Source: Cytophagaceae bacterium
GTDB lineage: Bacteria > Bacteroidota > Bacteroidia > Cytophagales > Spirosomataceae
Length of the DNA stretch: 64,000 bases
Direction: 5' to 3'
NCBI GenBank assembly: GCA_027486845.1
Contig: JAIXOL010000081.1
Coordinates: 1 to 64,000, forward strand
The notes below the pieces were generated by a model that did no database searches, had not been told where the DNA came from, and worked only from the letters and a program-made list of their open reading frames with translations. Positions 17,083-26,730 of the stretch are shown in pieces (the stretch's first letter is position 1; the number at the start of each line of letters is the position of its first letter). Both the position numbers and the translations under genes were made by a program.

Positions 17083-19170
17083 ATGTCCTGTATCAAATTT
17101 ATTTTATGTTGGTTAGGTACTTTTTGCCTTACAAATCTTTCTTTTGGGCAACAAACCACAATGCCTAAACAATGTACTAATCCTGGAAATGGTTTGTTAG
17201 TTGATGGCAACTTTGATTTAAGTCCAAAATATAGTTGTCTTAATAGTACAGTTGTGCGTGTAGAAAATGCCAAATCTCCAAATGGAACAAATATAATTGG
17301 CGGAATCTACATTTTCAATTTAACCGATGGGAGAGATATTACAAGAAATTACTCGACCAAATTAGATACTACTGTTACTACTCCTGGTATCTATTGGGTA
17401 ATGCAAGGTGTAATTGAAGGTGGACAAAGTTATGTTTCTTGCAAATCTTTTGAAGTAATAAAACCTGAACAGCCTGATGTAAAAGTAGGTTCGTGTGGGA
17501 ACAATGTAATGACCTTAACATTTCTAGACACGCCAAAAAACAAAATCCATGGGAGCTATATAATTGACTGGGGTGATGGATTCCAAACAACAATTACAGA
17601 CACGGAGCTTAAAACTACAGGATTTCCATTTAATAAAACACATACTTACCTTACTACCCCGACCTCCAAACCTCAAATCGTTGCTAAATACATGAGAGGA
17701 ACTTCAAACCTCAGTGGGTGTGAAACTTCAATTAACTTTGAATTTGAAAATAATAATCCCCCTAGAATCAGTGAATTGGAAGGCTTAAATGGAGGAACAA
17801 ATAATAAAATTACAATGGTTAAAGGAGCAAATGACAAGCCATATTCGCTCGAACAAAAACTAAAAGCAGGAAATTGGAATCCTACTAGCAAAACAATCAC
17901 CCGCAAATCAGGCGAACAATTCGCAACCGAAACCATCACTCGCTTAAATGCCACAAATGAATATTGCTTTAGACTAAAAGCTTTTGATGATTGCAATAAT
18001 CCTATTATCTCAAACGAAGTTTGTACAATCATTCCAAAAGCAACTATTGTTGGTTCAAACGATATAAAACTTGATTGGAATTCACCTGATCCCGCAGTAC
18101 TCAAATATTCAATTCCATATAGTGAGTCTCCAAGTGGAGCCAATCTTACTTCAATTAACCCAGTCAACCCAACAGCAACCACATTCACAACCACATCCCT
18201 TGACTGCAAGAAAAAATACAATTTTTCAATTAATGCTTATATAGGAAATACCCCTGACCAAACAATCATAAAGTCACCTGTTATTTTGGTTGACCCTAAA
18301 ACTTCTCCATTGCTACCTCCCATAACAGTTGGAGTTGTATCAGTCGAGAATAGCAATCTTCTAGTATTCCGTGCCCCACAACTCAATCCTATACCACCGA
18401 TAAAATACAAGTTTTATCGTTCTGAAGGAGGAGTTGGAAATTTCTTGCCAGTATCAGAATCTGCCGATAACTTTTATGAAGATCAAAGTGCAGAACCTAC
18501 AAAACGGCAATACTGCTATAAAGTAGAATATGAGAATAATTGTGGCAACAACTCAGAGCAATCTCCTGCATTCTGTAGTGTTTTTTTAACATCAACTCAA
18601 GCCAATACGCTTAATTGGATACCTCCGGTCATACAATCGAATAACCCAAACCCAATTGAGTATTATATAGAAAGTATTGACCAAAATAATTTAAAGCAAA
18701 ATATTAATATTACCACAAATACATCTCAAAATGTCAAACAGCAAATTGAAAACTTATTAAATTTGACAAATACTATTGGAGAAGCTAAGTTTGTAATTAA
18801 AGCCAGACAAAAAATTATTGTTGTTATTAATGGCACATCAATTCCGATTTCTTCAGAGGTTTCATCAAATGAATATATTTTCATTATACCCCCTCAAATC
18901 TATATCCCTACTGCTTTCTCCCCAAATGAAGATGGTATAAATGATATTTTTACCGCCAAAGGCAGATATTTTGTCCAGTTTAATTTAGAAATTTATGACC
19001 GTTGGGGCAATGTTATCTTTGAAAGTCAAGATTTGAATACTGGCTGGAATGGGACAGCCAACGATGGTGTTACACCAGCATCAGCAGGCAACTACGGTTT
19101 TAAAATATATGGTTTAGACACAGCAGGCAATAAATTTGAAAAAATCGGCTCAGTTAAACTTGTTAAATGA
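17083..19170 (+). CDS. secreted multidomain protein with type B T9SS C-terminal domain
   Basis: A 695-residue extracellular protein. The signal peptide (about 1-23, ending in FGQ) is followed by PKD/fibronectin-like strand-rich modules (about 60-590), with the PKD-like motif YIIDWGDGFQT near residue 165. The last 85 residues are a gliding-motility-type CTD (type B sorting signal): IPTAFSPNEDGINDIF, EIYDRWGNVIFES, then a Gly-rich NYGFKIYG region ending in VKLVK. This sends it through the type IX secretion system to the surface. Its function is not evident; such proteins are often adhesins. Confidence 0.85.
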   Translation: MSCIKFILCWLGTFCLTNLSFGQQTTMPKQCTNPGNGLLVDGNFDLSPKYSCLNSTVVRVENAKSPNGTNIIGGIYIFNLTDGRDITRNYSTKLDTTVTTPGIYWVMQGVIEGGQSYVSCKSFEVIKPEQPDVKVGSCGNNVMTLTFLDTPKNKIHGSYIIDWGDGFQTTITDTELKTTGFPFNKTHTYLTTPTSKPQIVAKYMRGTSNLSGCETSINFEFENNNPPRISELEGLNGGTNNKITMVKGANDKPYSLEQKLKAGNWNPTSKTITRKSGEQFATETITRLNATNEYCFRLKAFDDCNNPIISNEVCTIIPKATIVGSNDIKLDWNSPDPAVLKYSIPYSESPSGANLTSINPVNPTATTFTTTSLDCKKKYNFSINAYIGNTPDQTIIKSPVILVDPKTSPLLPPITVGVVSVENSNLLVFRAPQLNPIPPIKYKFYRSEGGVGNFLPVSESADNFYEDQSAEPTKRQYCYKVEYENNCGNNSEQSPAFCSVFLTSTQANTLNWIPPVIQSNNPNPIEYYIESIDQNNLKQNINITTNTSQNVKQQIENLLNLTNTIGEAKFVIKARQKIIVVINGTSIPISSEVSSNEYIFIIPPQIYIPTAFSPNEDGINDIFTAKGRYFVQFNLEIYDRWGNVIFESQDLNTGWNGTANDGVTPASAGNYGFKIYGLDTAGNKFEKIGSVKLVK

Positions 19171-19203
19171 TTTACAAATTATATTTAGGTGTGTTTTTTA
19201 ACT

Positions 19204-19233
19204 AAAGGCAGTTCTTATCCAACTGCCTTTTTT
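19204..19233 (+). terminator. terminator of the type B T9SS protein gene
   Basis: AAAGGCAGTT and AACTGCCTTT pair around CTTATCC and are followed by TTTTG. The ybaB -7 box begins 2 nt downstream. Confidence 0.85.
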
Positions 19234-19234
19234 G

Positions 19235-19242
19235 TATATTTG
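19235..19242 (+). promoter_or_regulatory. -7 box of ybaB
   Basis: TATATTTG, an exact TAnnTTTG, lies only 13 nt before the first ATG (19256). Transcription would start near 19249, giving an almost leaderless message from that start, or a short leader with the ATGs at 19268 or 19274. Confidence 0.65.
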
Positions 19243-19255
19243 CCTAACATTTTAA

Positions 19256-19609
19256 ATGAATACGGATATGAACATGGGAGACCTTTTTGGGATGGCAGGA
19301 AAAATGAAAGAAATGCAAGCCCGAATGCAAGAAGCACAGGAGAATTTAACGAAAATAACCGAAGTCGGTGAAGCAGGGGCTGGATTGGTAAAAGCTACTG
19401 CAAATGGCAAAAAACAACTCATAAGCATAGAAATCGACGAAGATTTGATGAAACCCACTGACCGTGAAATCTTACAAGACTTAATTGTTGCGGCTACTAA
19501 TAAAGCTTTAGAAAAAGTAGAATTAAAAGCCAAAGAAGAATTGCAAAAATCAACTGAAGGATTGATGCCAAATATCCCAGGAATGGATTTGGATAAACTC
19601 TTTAAGTAG
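19256..19609 (+). CDS. ybaB: YbaB/EbfC family nucleoid-associated protein
   Basis: A 117-residue homodimeric DNA-binding protein of the nucleoid. Visible traits: the coiled-coil N-terminus GKMKEMQARMQEAQENL (about 15-33), GAGLVKATANGKKQLISI (about 41-58), and ILQDLIVAATNKALEKV. In many bacteria it is linked to dnaX-recR, but here it leads a unit with a glycosyltransferase and coaE. The start is 19256 or one of the in-frame ATGs at 19268 and 19274. Confidence 0.93.
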   Translation: MNTDMNMGDLFGMAGKMKEMQARMQEAQENLTKITEVGEAGAGLVKATANGKKQLISIEIDEDLMKPTDREILQDLIVAATNKALEKVELKAKEELQKSTEGLMPNIPGMDLDKLFK

Positions 19610-19673
19610 TTAATACATAGCCGAAAAAAATAGTTTAAATGTCAAAAATTTTCAAGTTCAAAAATAAAGTACT

Positions 19674-20654
19674 ATGACCAAAGTTGCCGTAGTAATTTTA
19701 AACTATAATGGACAAAAGTTTTTAGAGGCTTTCTTACCATCTGTAATAAATCATAACGATGGGTACGAAATTTTTGTCGCAGATAATGCATCCACTGATG
19801 ACTCTGTAAATTTTCTTAAAAGTAAATTCACTGATATTAAAATAATTCAGCTTGCCAATAATGATGGTTTTGCGGGAGGGTATAACAAGGCACTAAAAGA
19901 AATTGAGGCAGAATATTATGTTTTACTCAACTCTGATGTGGAGGTAACGCCAAATTGGACTAAGCCTATCGTTGATTTAATGGATAAAGATAAATCAATG
20001 GCTGCTTGCCAACCAAAAATCTTGAGTTATCACCAAAAAACGCACTTTGAGTACGCTGGAGCAGCAGGTGGATATATTGATTGGTTGGGTTATCCGTTTT
20101 GTCGAGGTAGAGTTTTTGATAGCTACGAGGAAGATAAGGGGCAATATAACGATATAAGAGAAGTTTTTTGGGCAACAGGTGCCTGTATGTTCGTACGAGC
20201 AGAAATTTTTCACCAATTAAATGGGTTTGATGTTCATTTCTTTGCCCACATGGAAGAAATTGACCTTTGTTGGCGAATGAAAAACCAAGGCAAACGTATC
20301 ATTTATTCATCAACTTCAACAGTCAATCATGTTGGTGGTGGCACTTTGCACAAATCCAACCCTCGCAAGACATTTCTGAACTACCGAAATGGACTAGCAA
20401 TGCTTTATAAAAATTTACCAAGTAATAAGCTATTTTCAACGATTCTACTCAGACTCATTTTAGATGGCATTTCTGGAATCAAATTATTGGTAGATGGCTC
20501 GTTTGCAGACTTCTTGGCTATTATCAGAGCTCATTTTGCATTTTATGCAATGATTCCGAAACTCGAGAGAAAAGCACCAAAGCAGGTAAATCATATTTAT
20601 CAGAAAAGTATTGTATGGGAGTATTTTGTAAAGAAAAAAAAACCAACAATATGA
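19674..20654 (+). CDS. family 2 glycosyltransferase
   Basis: A 326-residue GT-A enzyme that transfers a sugar from a nucleotide-sugar to an unknown acceptor, probably a surface glycan. Features: VVILNYNGQKFLEAF at the N-terminus, ADNASTDDSV (about residue 36), the metal site VLLNSDVEVT (about residue 84), and FFAHMEEIDLCWRMK (about residue 190). It ends with a probable membrane-associated C-terminal helix (about 245-300). Its stop overlaps the coaE start by 4 nt (ATGA). The gap to ybaB is 64 nt. Confidence 0.9.
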   Translation: MTKVAVVILNYNGQKFLEAFLPSVINHNDGYEIFVADNASTDDSVNFLKSKFTDIKIIQLANNDGFAGGYNKALKEIEAEYYVLLNSDVEVTPNWTKPIVDLMDKDKSMAACQPKILSYHQKTHFEYAGAAGGYIDWLGYPFCRGRVFDSYEEDKGQYNDIREVFWATGACMFVRAEIFHQLNGFDVHFFAHMEEIDLCWRMKNQGKRIIYSSTSTVNHVGGGTLHKSNPRKTFLNYRNGLAMLYKNLPSNKLFSTILLRLILDGISGIKLLVDGSFADFLAIIRAHFAFYAMIPKLERKAPKQVNHIYQKSIVWEYFVKKKKPTI

Positions 20655-21250
20655 AAGTTATTGGTATAACCGGTGGAATAGGATCCGGAAAAAGTATTGT
20701 TTGCAAAGTTTTTGAACTGTTGTGTATTCCTGTTTACTATGCCGATTTACGAGCAAATTGGCTTACTAACAATGATTTACAGCTAAGAAAAGAGATAAAA
20801 GAACTATTTGGCCGACAAGCCTACGATGAGAACGGTTTGTATAATAGAAAATGGATAGCAAATCAGGTTTTTGAAAACCCTCAATTACTTCAAGTGCTAA
20901 ATACGTTGATTCATCCGAGGGTTTTTGAAGACACGCAACAATGGCTCAGACAACATCAAAATCAACCCTATGTTTTACGTGAAGCTGCTATCAGTAATGC
21001 AGCTGGAAAAGGCAATGATTTAGATAAGATAATAACAGTAAGTTGCCCACTTGAAATCAGAATAAAACGTATTAAACAACGTGACCCCCAGCGTAGCATA
21101 GAACAAATATATTCGATTATTGCTCGACAGAAATCAGAAGATGAATTCCTAAACATTGCTGACTATCAAATCATTAACGATGATAGTGAGCTTGTTTTAC
21201 CTCAAATTTTAATCCTTCACCAAAAATTTTCATACGGATTTAATAGCTAA
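20651..21250 (+). CDS. coaE: dephospho-CoA kinase
   Basis: Last step of coenzyme A synthesis: phosphorylates the 3'-OH of dephospho-CoA with ATP. The P-loop is GITGGIGSGKS (about residue 5), followed by YYADLRANWL (the substrate-binding segment, where many relatives have D-A-D), IHPRVF, and the lid region KRIKQRDPQRS. It has 199 aa. The ATG at 20651 overlaps the glycosyltransferase stop as ATGA and was preferred over a longer upstream start. The 3' end overlaps the convergent DUF2064 gene by 21 nt. Confidence 0.94.
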   Translation: MKVIGITGGIGSGKSIVCKVFELLCIPVYYADLRANWLTNNDLQLRKEIKELFGRQAYDENGLYNRKWIANQVFENPQLLQVLNTLIHPRVFEDTQQWLRQHQNQPYVLREAAISNAAGKGNDLDKIITVSCPLEIRIKRIKQRDPQRSIEQIYSIIARQKSEDEFLNIADYQIINDDSELVLPQILILHQKFSYGFNS

Positions 21251-21865
21251 ATGCTTCGTTTTTAAATAATCTTTTTCTTCATCAACATCAGTTAAAGTTG
21301 GTAAAAAAGAATAATTTAAACTCATTTTTTCACAAGCTTCAATTGCCTCTTGCCCTACCCTTTCATGGCTCCATTCTCTTTTCCAAAACATAATCTTTAA
21401 AACCTCTTCACTGACTTTTCCAATTAAATCAAAATTAAATCCAATCAAATAATATCCACCATCAGATGCTGGGCCAATAACTACCTCATTTTCAGATAGT
21501 TGTCGATATGCCTCAGTTATCACATCTTGGTTTAATTCCAAACAATCGCTACCAATTATCAAGACTTTAGCGTGTTTTTTTTGATAAATTTCTAGAAATG
21601 CAGAAGCCATTTTCAGACCTAAATCTTGTCCGGCTAACTGCACGGACTTATGATATTCTGTATTTTCCCAAATATCTTTATTATCTATAAAGTCAGAATA
21701 AAATAAATACCTTTCAACATTTGCCAAAGACATAGTGATGACATTCGTATGTTGCATCAAAATATGATAAATTTCTAAGGCTCGCAGATTTCCAACAGTT
21801 GCAGCTAAACGCGTTTTTACTTTACCTAGTTGTGGATTTTTTATAAAAATTATAATAGCATCCAT
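21230..21865 (-). CDS. DUF2064 / TIGR04282 glycosyltransferase-like protein
   Basis: A 211-residue GT-A-like protein of the TIGR04282 family (arsenosugar or related pathways in some lineages; function mostly unknown). Family signs: IIIFIKNPQLGKVKTRLA at the start, IIGSDCLELN (about residue 100), and GPASDGGYYLIG (about residue 130). I chose the ATG at 21865, since it places the conserved first strand at the N-terminus; an upstream ATG adds 17 residues. It is convergent with coaE. Confidence 0.82.
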   Translation of the reverse strand: MDAIIIFIKNPQLGKVKTRLAATVGNLRALEIYHILMQHTNVITMSLANVERYLFYSDFIDNKDIWENTEYHKSVQLAGQDLGLKMASAFLEIYQKKHAKVLIIGSDCLELNQDVITEAYRQLSENEVVIGPASDGGYYLIGFNFDLIGKVSEEVLKIMFWKREWSHERVGQEAIEACEKMSLNYSFLPTLTDVDEEKDYLKTKHLAIKSV

Positions 21866-22063
21866 TTTTAAAAGATTTTGATTTCCAAATGATTGAATAT
21901 TAGTCGTTTTACTCATTTATACTGAATAATTGTGTGACGAATATTGTTTATTGTCAATTTTATTCTGATTTTTGTGTTCCAAATTTACGAAGTTTAGCGT
22001 AAATATGGATTAAAGAAAATACACAATCATAAAACAAACGTTATTTTCAACAAAAATTCATAC

Positions 22064-22429
22064 ATGAAAAAAATTATTTACACAGAAAAAGCACCCGCTC
22101 CAATTGGGCCTTACAGCCAAGCCGTTTTGGCAGGTAATACACTCTATGTTTCTGGTCAAATTGCCCTCGAATTGGCAACATTAAGTGACCGAAAAGCCGA
22201 AACTCAACAAGTGATGGAAAACATCGGCAATATTTTAGCAGAAGCAGGTATGAGCTACGAAAACATTGTTAAATCAAGCATATTTTTAAAAAATATGGAC
22301 GACTTTGGTCTTGTAAATGAGGTATATGGTAGCTTCTTTACATCAATGCCACCCGCTCGTGAAACAGTACAAGTAGCCAAGTTACCAAAAGATGTAAACG
22401 TTGAAATTTCAGTTATTGCAGTCCAATAA
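22064..22429 (+). CDS. ridA: RidA family 2-iminobutanoate/2-iminopropanoate deaminase
   Basis: A 121-residue trimeric enzyme that hydrolyses reactive enamine/imine intermediates made by PLP enzymes. The family's PIGPYSQAV, LYVSGQIAL and C-terminal PPARETVQVAKLP with VEISVIAV are all present, including the Arg that binds the substrate carboxylate. It stands alone with its own upstream spacer. Confidence 0.93.
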   Translation: MKKIIYTEKAPAPIGPYSQAVLAGNTLYVSGQIALELATLSDRKAETQQVMENIGNILAEAGMSYENIVKSSIFLKNMDDFGLVNEVYGSFFTSMPPARETVQVAKLPKDVNVEISVIAVQ

Positions 22430-22629
22430 TGTACTTCAAACAGAAGTACAGACCCATTTTATTGACTATCAGCTACTTATTAAACAATTAAATCTATTTT
22501 GAAGAAATAAATTTAGCCGTAAAATAATTTTCGTGTTTCGTAATTGCTTGATATTGAATAAAAACATTTATATTTACAAAAAAACAAAGTTCCCTCCCAA
22601 TATTAATATCTAAAACTGATTGTTTAGCT

Positions 22630-24792
22630 ATGAGAAAAAATTATTTTTTATCCCTCTTTTTGTTGCTTACGGCGTTTTGGCACGTACAAGCACAGGGTCC
22701 TGGTTCTCTCAATGCACCTTCTGGCCTTACAGGCACAGCAGTTGGCGGAACCGGCACAAGAATTACCCTTATTTGGAACGATAATTCATCGGATGAAACT
22801 GAATTTGAGGTAGCATATACAAAGCTTCAGACAGGTTATTCATATGCATCTACAGGAACAGCTAGCAATGTTGCTGTCGGTACATATCAACTAACTGGTT
22901 TAGAACAAGATACACCTTACTATATTTATGTAAGAGCAATTAAACCTGGTATCGGTGTTCCTTCATGCACCTATGCAGACACTAAAACTCCTTCTGACAA
23001 ACCAAATGGCTCTTGTTGGAGTACTGGTATTATGGTTACAACAAACCTTAATAAACCAGAGCCAGTCACTGGTGCAACGGTACAAGGACCTCCATATCCA
23101 CAACGTTCCAACAAAATCTATTTCTTTGATAACTCTGATAATGAGACATCTTTTCGAATTGAACGCTCATCAGGTGGTGCATATACAATAATTGATAACA
23201 TTCCAGGTGTGTTTGGTAAGGGACAACGCGAATATACAGATAATTCTACTTTGCCAAATACATCTTATTCTTATCGTATATCCTCACTTAATAGTTCTGG
23301 TCAAGGTTTGCCAGAATCAACAACACCATTTATCAGAACACTTCCAGATCCACCGTTGTCACCAAATAGCTTAGCAACTTTCAATGTTGGTTTAAAAACT
23401 ATTGGAATATTTTGGATAAATCCTGCAAATAATGCAAATGATTTCGTGATTCAACAATCAGCTGATAACAATAGCTGGGTAACTATTGGTACAAATCCTT
23501 CGAACAATACTGGATTTGTGGTTCAAAACTTAAATGAAGGTCAAAAATATTTCTTCAGAGTAATTGCTCGTAACGAAGGTGGTAGTAGTGCTCCATCAGG
23601 TGTCATAGATGCTACAACTGAAAAGCTTGTTGCTCCAAATCCATCATTCAACTTGGCAGCTAAAACAATTTCAACAACTCAGATTGATTTAACTTGGAAT
23701 TTAGGAACGTATAAAACTGTTCAAGATGGTATAACTAATAAACGTATCTCACAAGAAGTTTACCGTTCATCTTTAAGTGCCACTGATGGTTTTATAAAAA
23801 TTGCTACTATTGGCGACGCTGATGCAAAATACTCTGACAAAACTGGAATGCCTAAAACAAAGTATTGGTACAAAATTTTGTCAGCAAATTTCCAAGGACA
23901 ATCACCTTTTTCAAATGTAGCAACTGCAGTAACATTAGGACCGCCGTATGCTCCTTCAAACCTAACTGCTGTGCTGGCTAGTGATGCTTTGGGAAATAAT
24001 GTAATAAAATCAACTTGGAAAGACAACTCTGACGACGAATGGGGTTTTGCACTTGAAAGATCAACAGATAGTACTTTTGCTAAAGGTGTAATTAGAGCTG
24101 ATCTTGACTCTAATACAGTAGCTGCTACAAGTATTCCGATTGAAGAAGGCGTAACTTATTATTTCAGAGTTAATGGCTCAAATCAATACGGTGCTTCTAA
24201 GTATTCAGCAACTACGAAAATTGAGGTTGCAGTAAGTGCTGCACCCAACGCACCTTATGATTTAAAAGGAACTGCAACTTCAGCAGAAGTTTCATTGAAA
24301 TGGGGTGATGATTCAAATAAAGAAACAGCTTTCGATGTAGAACGCTCATTAGATGGTACTACTTTCACGAAAATTGGTTCAACTGGTCGTAATGAGGTAA
24401 GCTATTCAGATAAGACCGTAAGTGAAAAAACTAAATATTCTTATCGCGTTAGAGCTACAAACACTAAAGGAAACTCTACTTATACTAATGTTTTAGTACT
24501 AACGACTCCTGCAAAAGTATCTGCTTCAATTGATATTGTAGCTGATGAGGTATTCCAAGTTTATCCAAATCCAACGGCTGATGCTATAAAAGTTTCTGTT
24601 TCAGAAAATATGTTGAAAGATTCAGGAATGATTATCATCACTGACAAAACAAACAGAATAATTTCTAAAACTCTTTTAACTCCTAATCAATCAGAATATC
24701 GCCTTGATTTGAGTAATTATTCAGAAGGAACATATACTATTAGTCTTCGTACAGCAACGCAACAAATTACAAAGCGTGTGTATAAATTCTAA
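22630..24792 (+). CDS. secreted fibronectin type III repeat protein with type A T9SS domain
   Basis: A 720-residue extracellular protein. The signal peptide ends at VQAQ (about residue 21). About six fibronectin type III units fill residues 25-625, each with a W-x-D/N-N-S-x-x-E/D pattern (e.g. TWKDNSDDEWGFALERS) and a Y-x-x-Y/F-R-V strand. The C-terminus (about 645-720) is a type A T9SS sorting domain: VFQVYPNPTADAIKVS, then SEYRLDLSNYSEGTY and ITKRVYKF. It is probably a cell-surface adhesin or glycan-binding protein; no catalytic domain is seen. Confidence 0.87.
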   Translation: MRKNYFLSLFLLLTAFWHVQAQGPGSLNAPSGLTGTAVGGTGTRITLIWNDNSSDETEFEVAYTKLQTGYSYASTGTASNVAVGTYQLTGLEQDTPYYIYVRAIKPGIGVPSCTYADTKTPSDKPNGSCWSTGIMVTTNLNKPEPVTGATVQGPPYPQRSNKIYFFDNSDNETSFRIERSSGGAYTIIDNIPGVFGKGQREYTDNSTLPNTSYSYRISSLNSSGQGLPESTTPFIRTLPDPPLSPNSLATFNVGLKTIGIFWINPANNANDFVIQQSADNNSWVTIGTNPSNNTGFVVQNLNEGQKYFFRVIARNEGGSSAPSGVIDATTEKLVAPNPSFNLAAKTISTTQIDLTWNLGTYKTVQDGITNKRISQEVYRSSLSATDGFIKIATIGDADAKYSDKTGMPKTKYWYKILSANFQGQSPFSNVATAVTLGPPYAPSNLTAVLASDALGNNVIKSTWKDNSDDEWGFALERSTDSTFAKGVIRADLDSNTVAATSIPIEEGVTYYFRVNGSNQYGASKYSATTKIEVAVSAAPNAPYDLKGTATSAEVSLKWGDDSNKETAFDVERSLDGTTFTKIGSTGRNEVSYSDKTVSEKTKYSYRVRATNTKGNSTYTNVLVLTTPAKVSASIDIVADEVFQVYPNPTADAIKVSVSENMLKDSGMIIITDKTNRIISKTLLTPNQSEYRLDLSNYSEGTYTISLRTATQQITKRVYKF

Positions 24793-24810
24793 TTTCAATA
24801 TTGGGTAAAT

Positions 24811-24847
24811 AAAAAAGAGGTGTCGCAATTTGCGACACCTCTTTTTT
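24811..24847. terminator. bidirectional terminator
   Basis: A perfect 17-bp stem (AAAAAAGAGGTGTCGCA and its complement) with a 3-nt ATT loop has A- and T-runs on its outer ends, so it can work on both strands. It closes the fibronectin-repeat gene and faces the minus-strand GT39 gene. Confidence 0.9.
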
Positions 24848-25107
24848 ATTGGTTTAAACTGGCAGAAGCGAGCCGAGACAACGGACATGCAACAATAGAT
24901 TCGAGACGGTTCACAGAAGCAATAAAATACTCAGTATCCACATTTATAGTATTTGAATTTGTCGTTAAATATCAACATTTCACTTTAACACCGAACAAAT
25001 AAATAGTCTTTTAAAATTTCAATCGGCTCATTGTTCGCAGCATGCGTAAATTCGACAAAATCAGATTTTTTAGTATCATGAAAGGTAAATAAACAGTGTA
25101 GAATAAT
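24848..25107. other. intergenic stretch, no gene seen
   Basis: The 260-nt spacer between the terminator and the end of the GT39 gene contains no recognisable coding sequence or RNA. Confidence 0.4.
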
Positions 25108-26727
25108 TTAATATCTATATTTTGCTCCTTTAAAATCAAATATTAGCTTTTCACTTCCATTGGCTTTTTTAATGATTATTTTATTTTCTTCTTGGATGTC
25201 AACTCGTTGAATAAATTCGGCATCCTTGGGTAGATAAAAGTTTGTTAGCTGTGCATCAGAAACCGAGTAAGAAGGCATGCCAACACCACCCCTCTTCTCA
25301 ATAAAAACTGAAGGATATAATACAGTATCACCCTTTGCATACTCTCGCTGAATCACACTTGCTGAAAATTCGTAAGGATTCATTTTACGAGGTTCTGAAA
25401 AAGACATAAAATAACGTGGAGAGTTATCTTCCCATATAGTATTTATCAGATGAAATACCATGAAGAATTGTAGAGAAAAAACCCCGAAAATAGCAAATTT
25501 AAAAATTGGTTTAATATTCCATAAATCTTTAATAATCAGTGAAATTAAAACTAATGAAAAGCTATAAGAATAAGCCAAATATCGAGGTATAATTCGGAAT
25601 GTGTTTCCATCTTGATAAGCAAAAACAATTAAGGTTAACAATGGAATAAATGACAATAAAAGAATAAAAACTCTTAATCGAAATTGTTGTCTATCCGAGA
25701 TTTTTAGCGATTGCTGTACAAAAACCAAGAAACCAAAAAGTGCTGAGAGTATTATTAGAAGATATAGCTTTTTATAAAAAATAGTTTGCGAAGGATAGCC
25801 ATCAATGAGTAAGAACATCGCAGAAATCACATGGCGTAATTGCTTGAGGATATTTTTCAAATTAGCCACATTCAGGTAATCATCTGGAGTTGCGAGAGCC
25901 ATCTGATTGTATGTTTTCACACTATTTTCCACATAATCAAACAGCCATCTTCCTCCATCACAGTTTAACCACCACAACACCCCTAATAATGGTATAATTG
26001 CAGCCAATGCAAAGCCTATATATCCTCTTTTTTTTCTAAAAAAAAGAATAACAAATAGTGCATGAATCAGGAAGAGAGGAAAAGTAGCAAAATGGCAAAG
26101 TTCACAGATTAAAGCACAACAACCATAGAAAACATATTTCCAAACGGGTTTTTGACTATATTCCTCTTCTTGAATAATTTTTAATAATAAGTGTGTAGCT
26201 AACAAGGCAAAAAACAAGTTAACACTATAATTGCGTGCTACTTGCGAGTAATTAATATAAAACGGAGAAACTGAAGCGAGAAATGCAGCCAATAAAGCTA
26301 AATTCGACGAACGAAAATGTTCTTTTACGAAAACGAATAATAAAAAAATAGTAAAAAGATTAAATATCAAAGAAGGCAACCGCATACTTTTATCCGAAAC
26401 CCCAAATACATTAGTCCAATAATGTAAGGAATAAGTATAGAATGCACCATTGCCAGTATCTAATCGGGCTATCGAATCAAAAAAATCAGGCAATGACTTT
26501 TCTGACCAAAACTCCTTTGGTGTAAAATACTTATCATTAGGTTTCCTAACCGAATCGTGTTGATTATTTCCTTCGTAAGTCACAAACTGGCACACAAATA
26601 ATGAATACTTCTCATCACCAGCCAATCCGTGTTCACCTATTTTATAATATCTCAATCCAAAAGCTAAAACTATGATTCCGACAAGAATAAAGTTGGCATT
26701 TTGCTTTAGAAATTGCTGTATTTGCAT
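25108..26727 (-). CDS. GT39-like membrane glycosyltransferase
   Basis: A 539-residue polytopic membrane protein of the ArnT/PMT-like GT-C superfamily, which moves sugars from lipid-linked donors on the outer side of the membrane. The catalytic-loop signature HGLAGDEKYS lies at about residue 35, the next conserved segment (DKSMRLPSLIFNLF) near 113, and FYINYSQVARNYSVN near 155. About 11 membrane helices follow, with a periplasmic C-terminal domain (about 440-539). The start is the ATG at 26727, three nt after the rpe stop. The acceptor is unknown. Confidence 0.85.
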   Translation of the reverse strand: MQIQQFLKQNANFILVGIIVLAFGLRYYKIGEHGLAGDEKYSLFVCQFVTYEGNNQHDSVRKPNDKYFTPKEFWSEKSLPDFFDSIARLDTGNGAFYTYSLHYWTNVFGVSDKSMRLPSLIFNLFTIFLLFVFVKEHFRSSNLALLAAFLASVSPFYINYSQVARNYSVNLFFALLATHLLLKIIQEEEYSQKPVWKYVFYGCCALICELCHFATFPLFLIHALFVILFFRKKRGYIGFALAAIIPLLGVLWWLNCDGGRWLFDYVENSVKTYNQMALATPDDYLNVANLKNILKQLRHVISAMFLLIDGYPSQTIFYKKLYLLIILSALFGFLVFVQQSLKISDRQQFRLRVFILLLSFIPLLTLIVFAYQDGNTFRIIPRYLAYSYSFSLVLISLIIKDLWNIKPIFKFAIFGVFSLQFFMVFHLINTIWEDNSPRYFMSFSEPRKMNPYEFSASVIQREYAKGDTVLYPSVFIEKRGGVGMPSYSVSDAQLTNFYLPKDAEFIQRVDIQEENKIIIKKANGSEKLIFDFKGAKYRY

Positions 26728-26730
26728 CAA

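Noticed and set aside
24820-25002. A 60-codon open frame after the fibronectin-repeat gene
   Set aside because: Its first codons lie in the terminator stem and it has no recognisable product.
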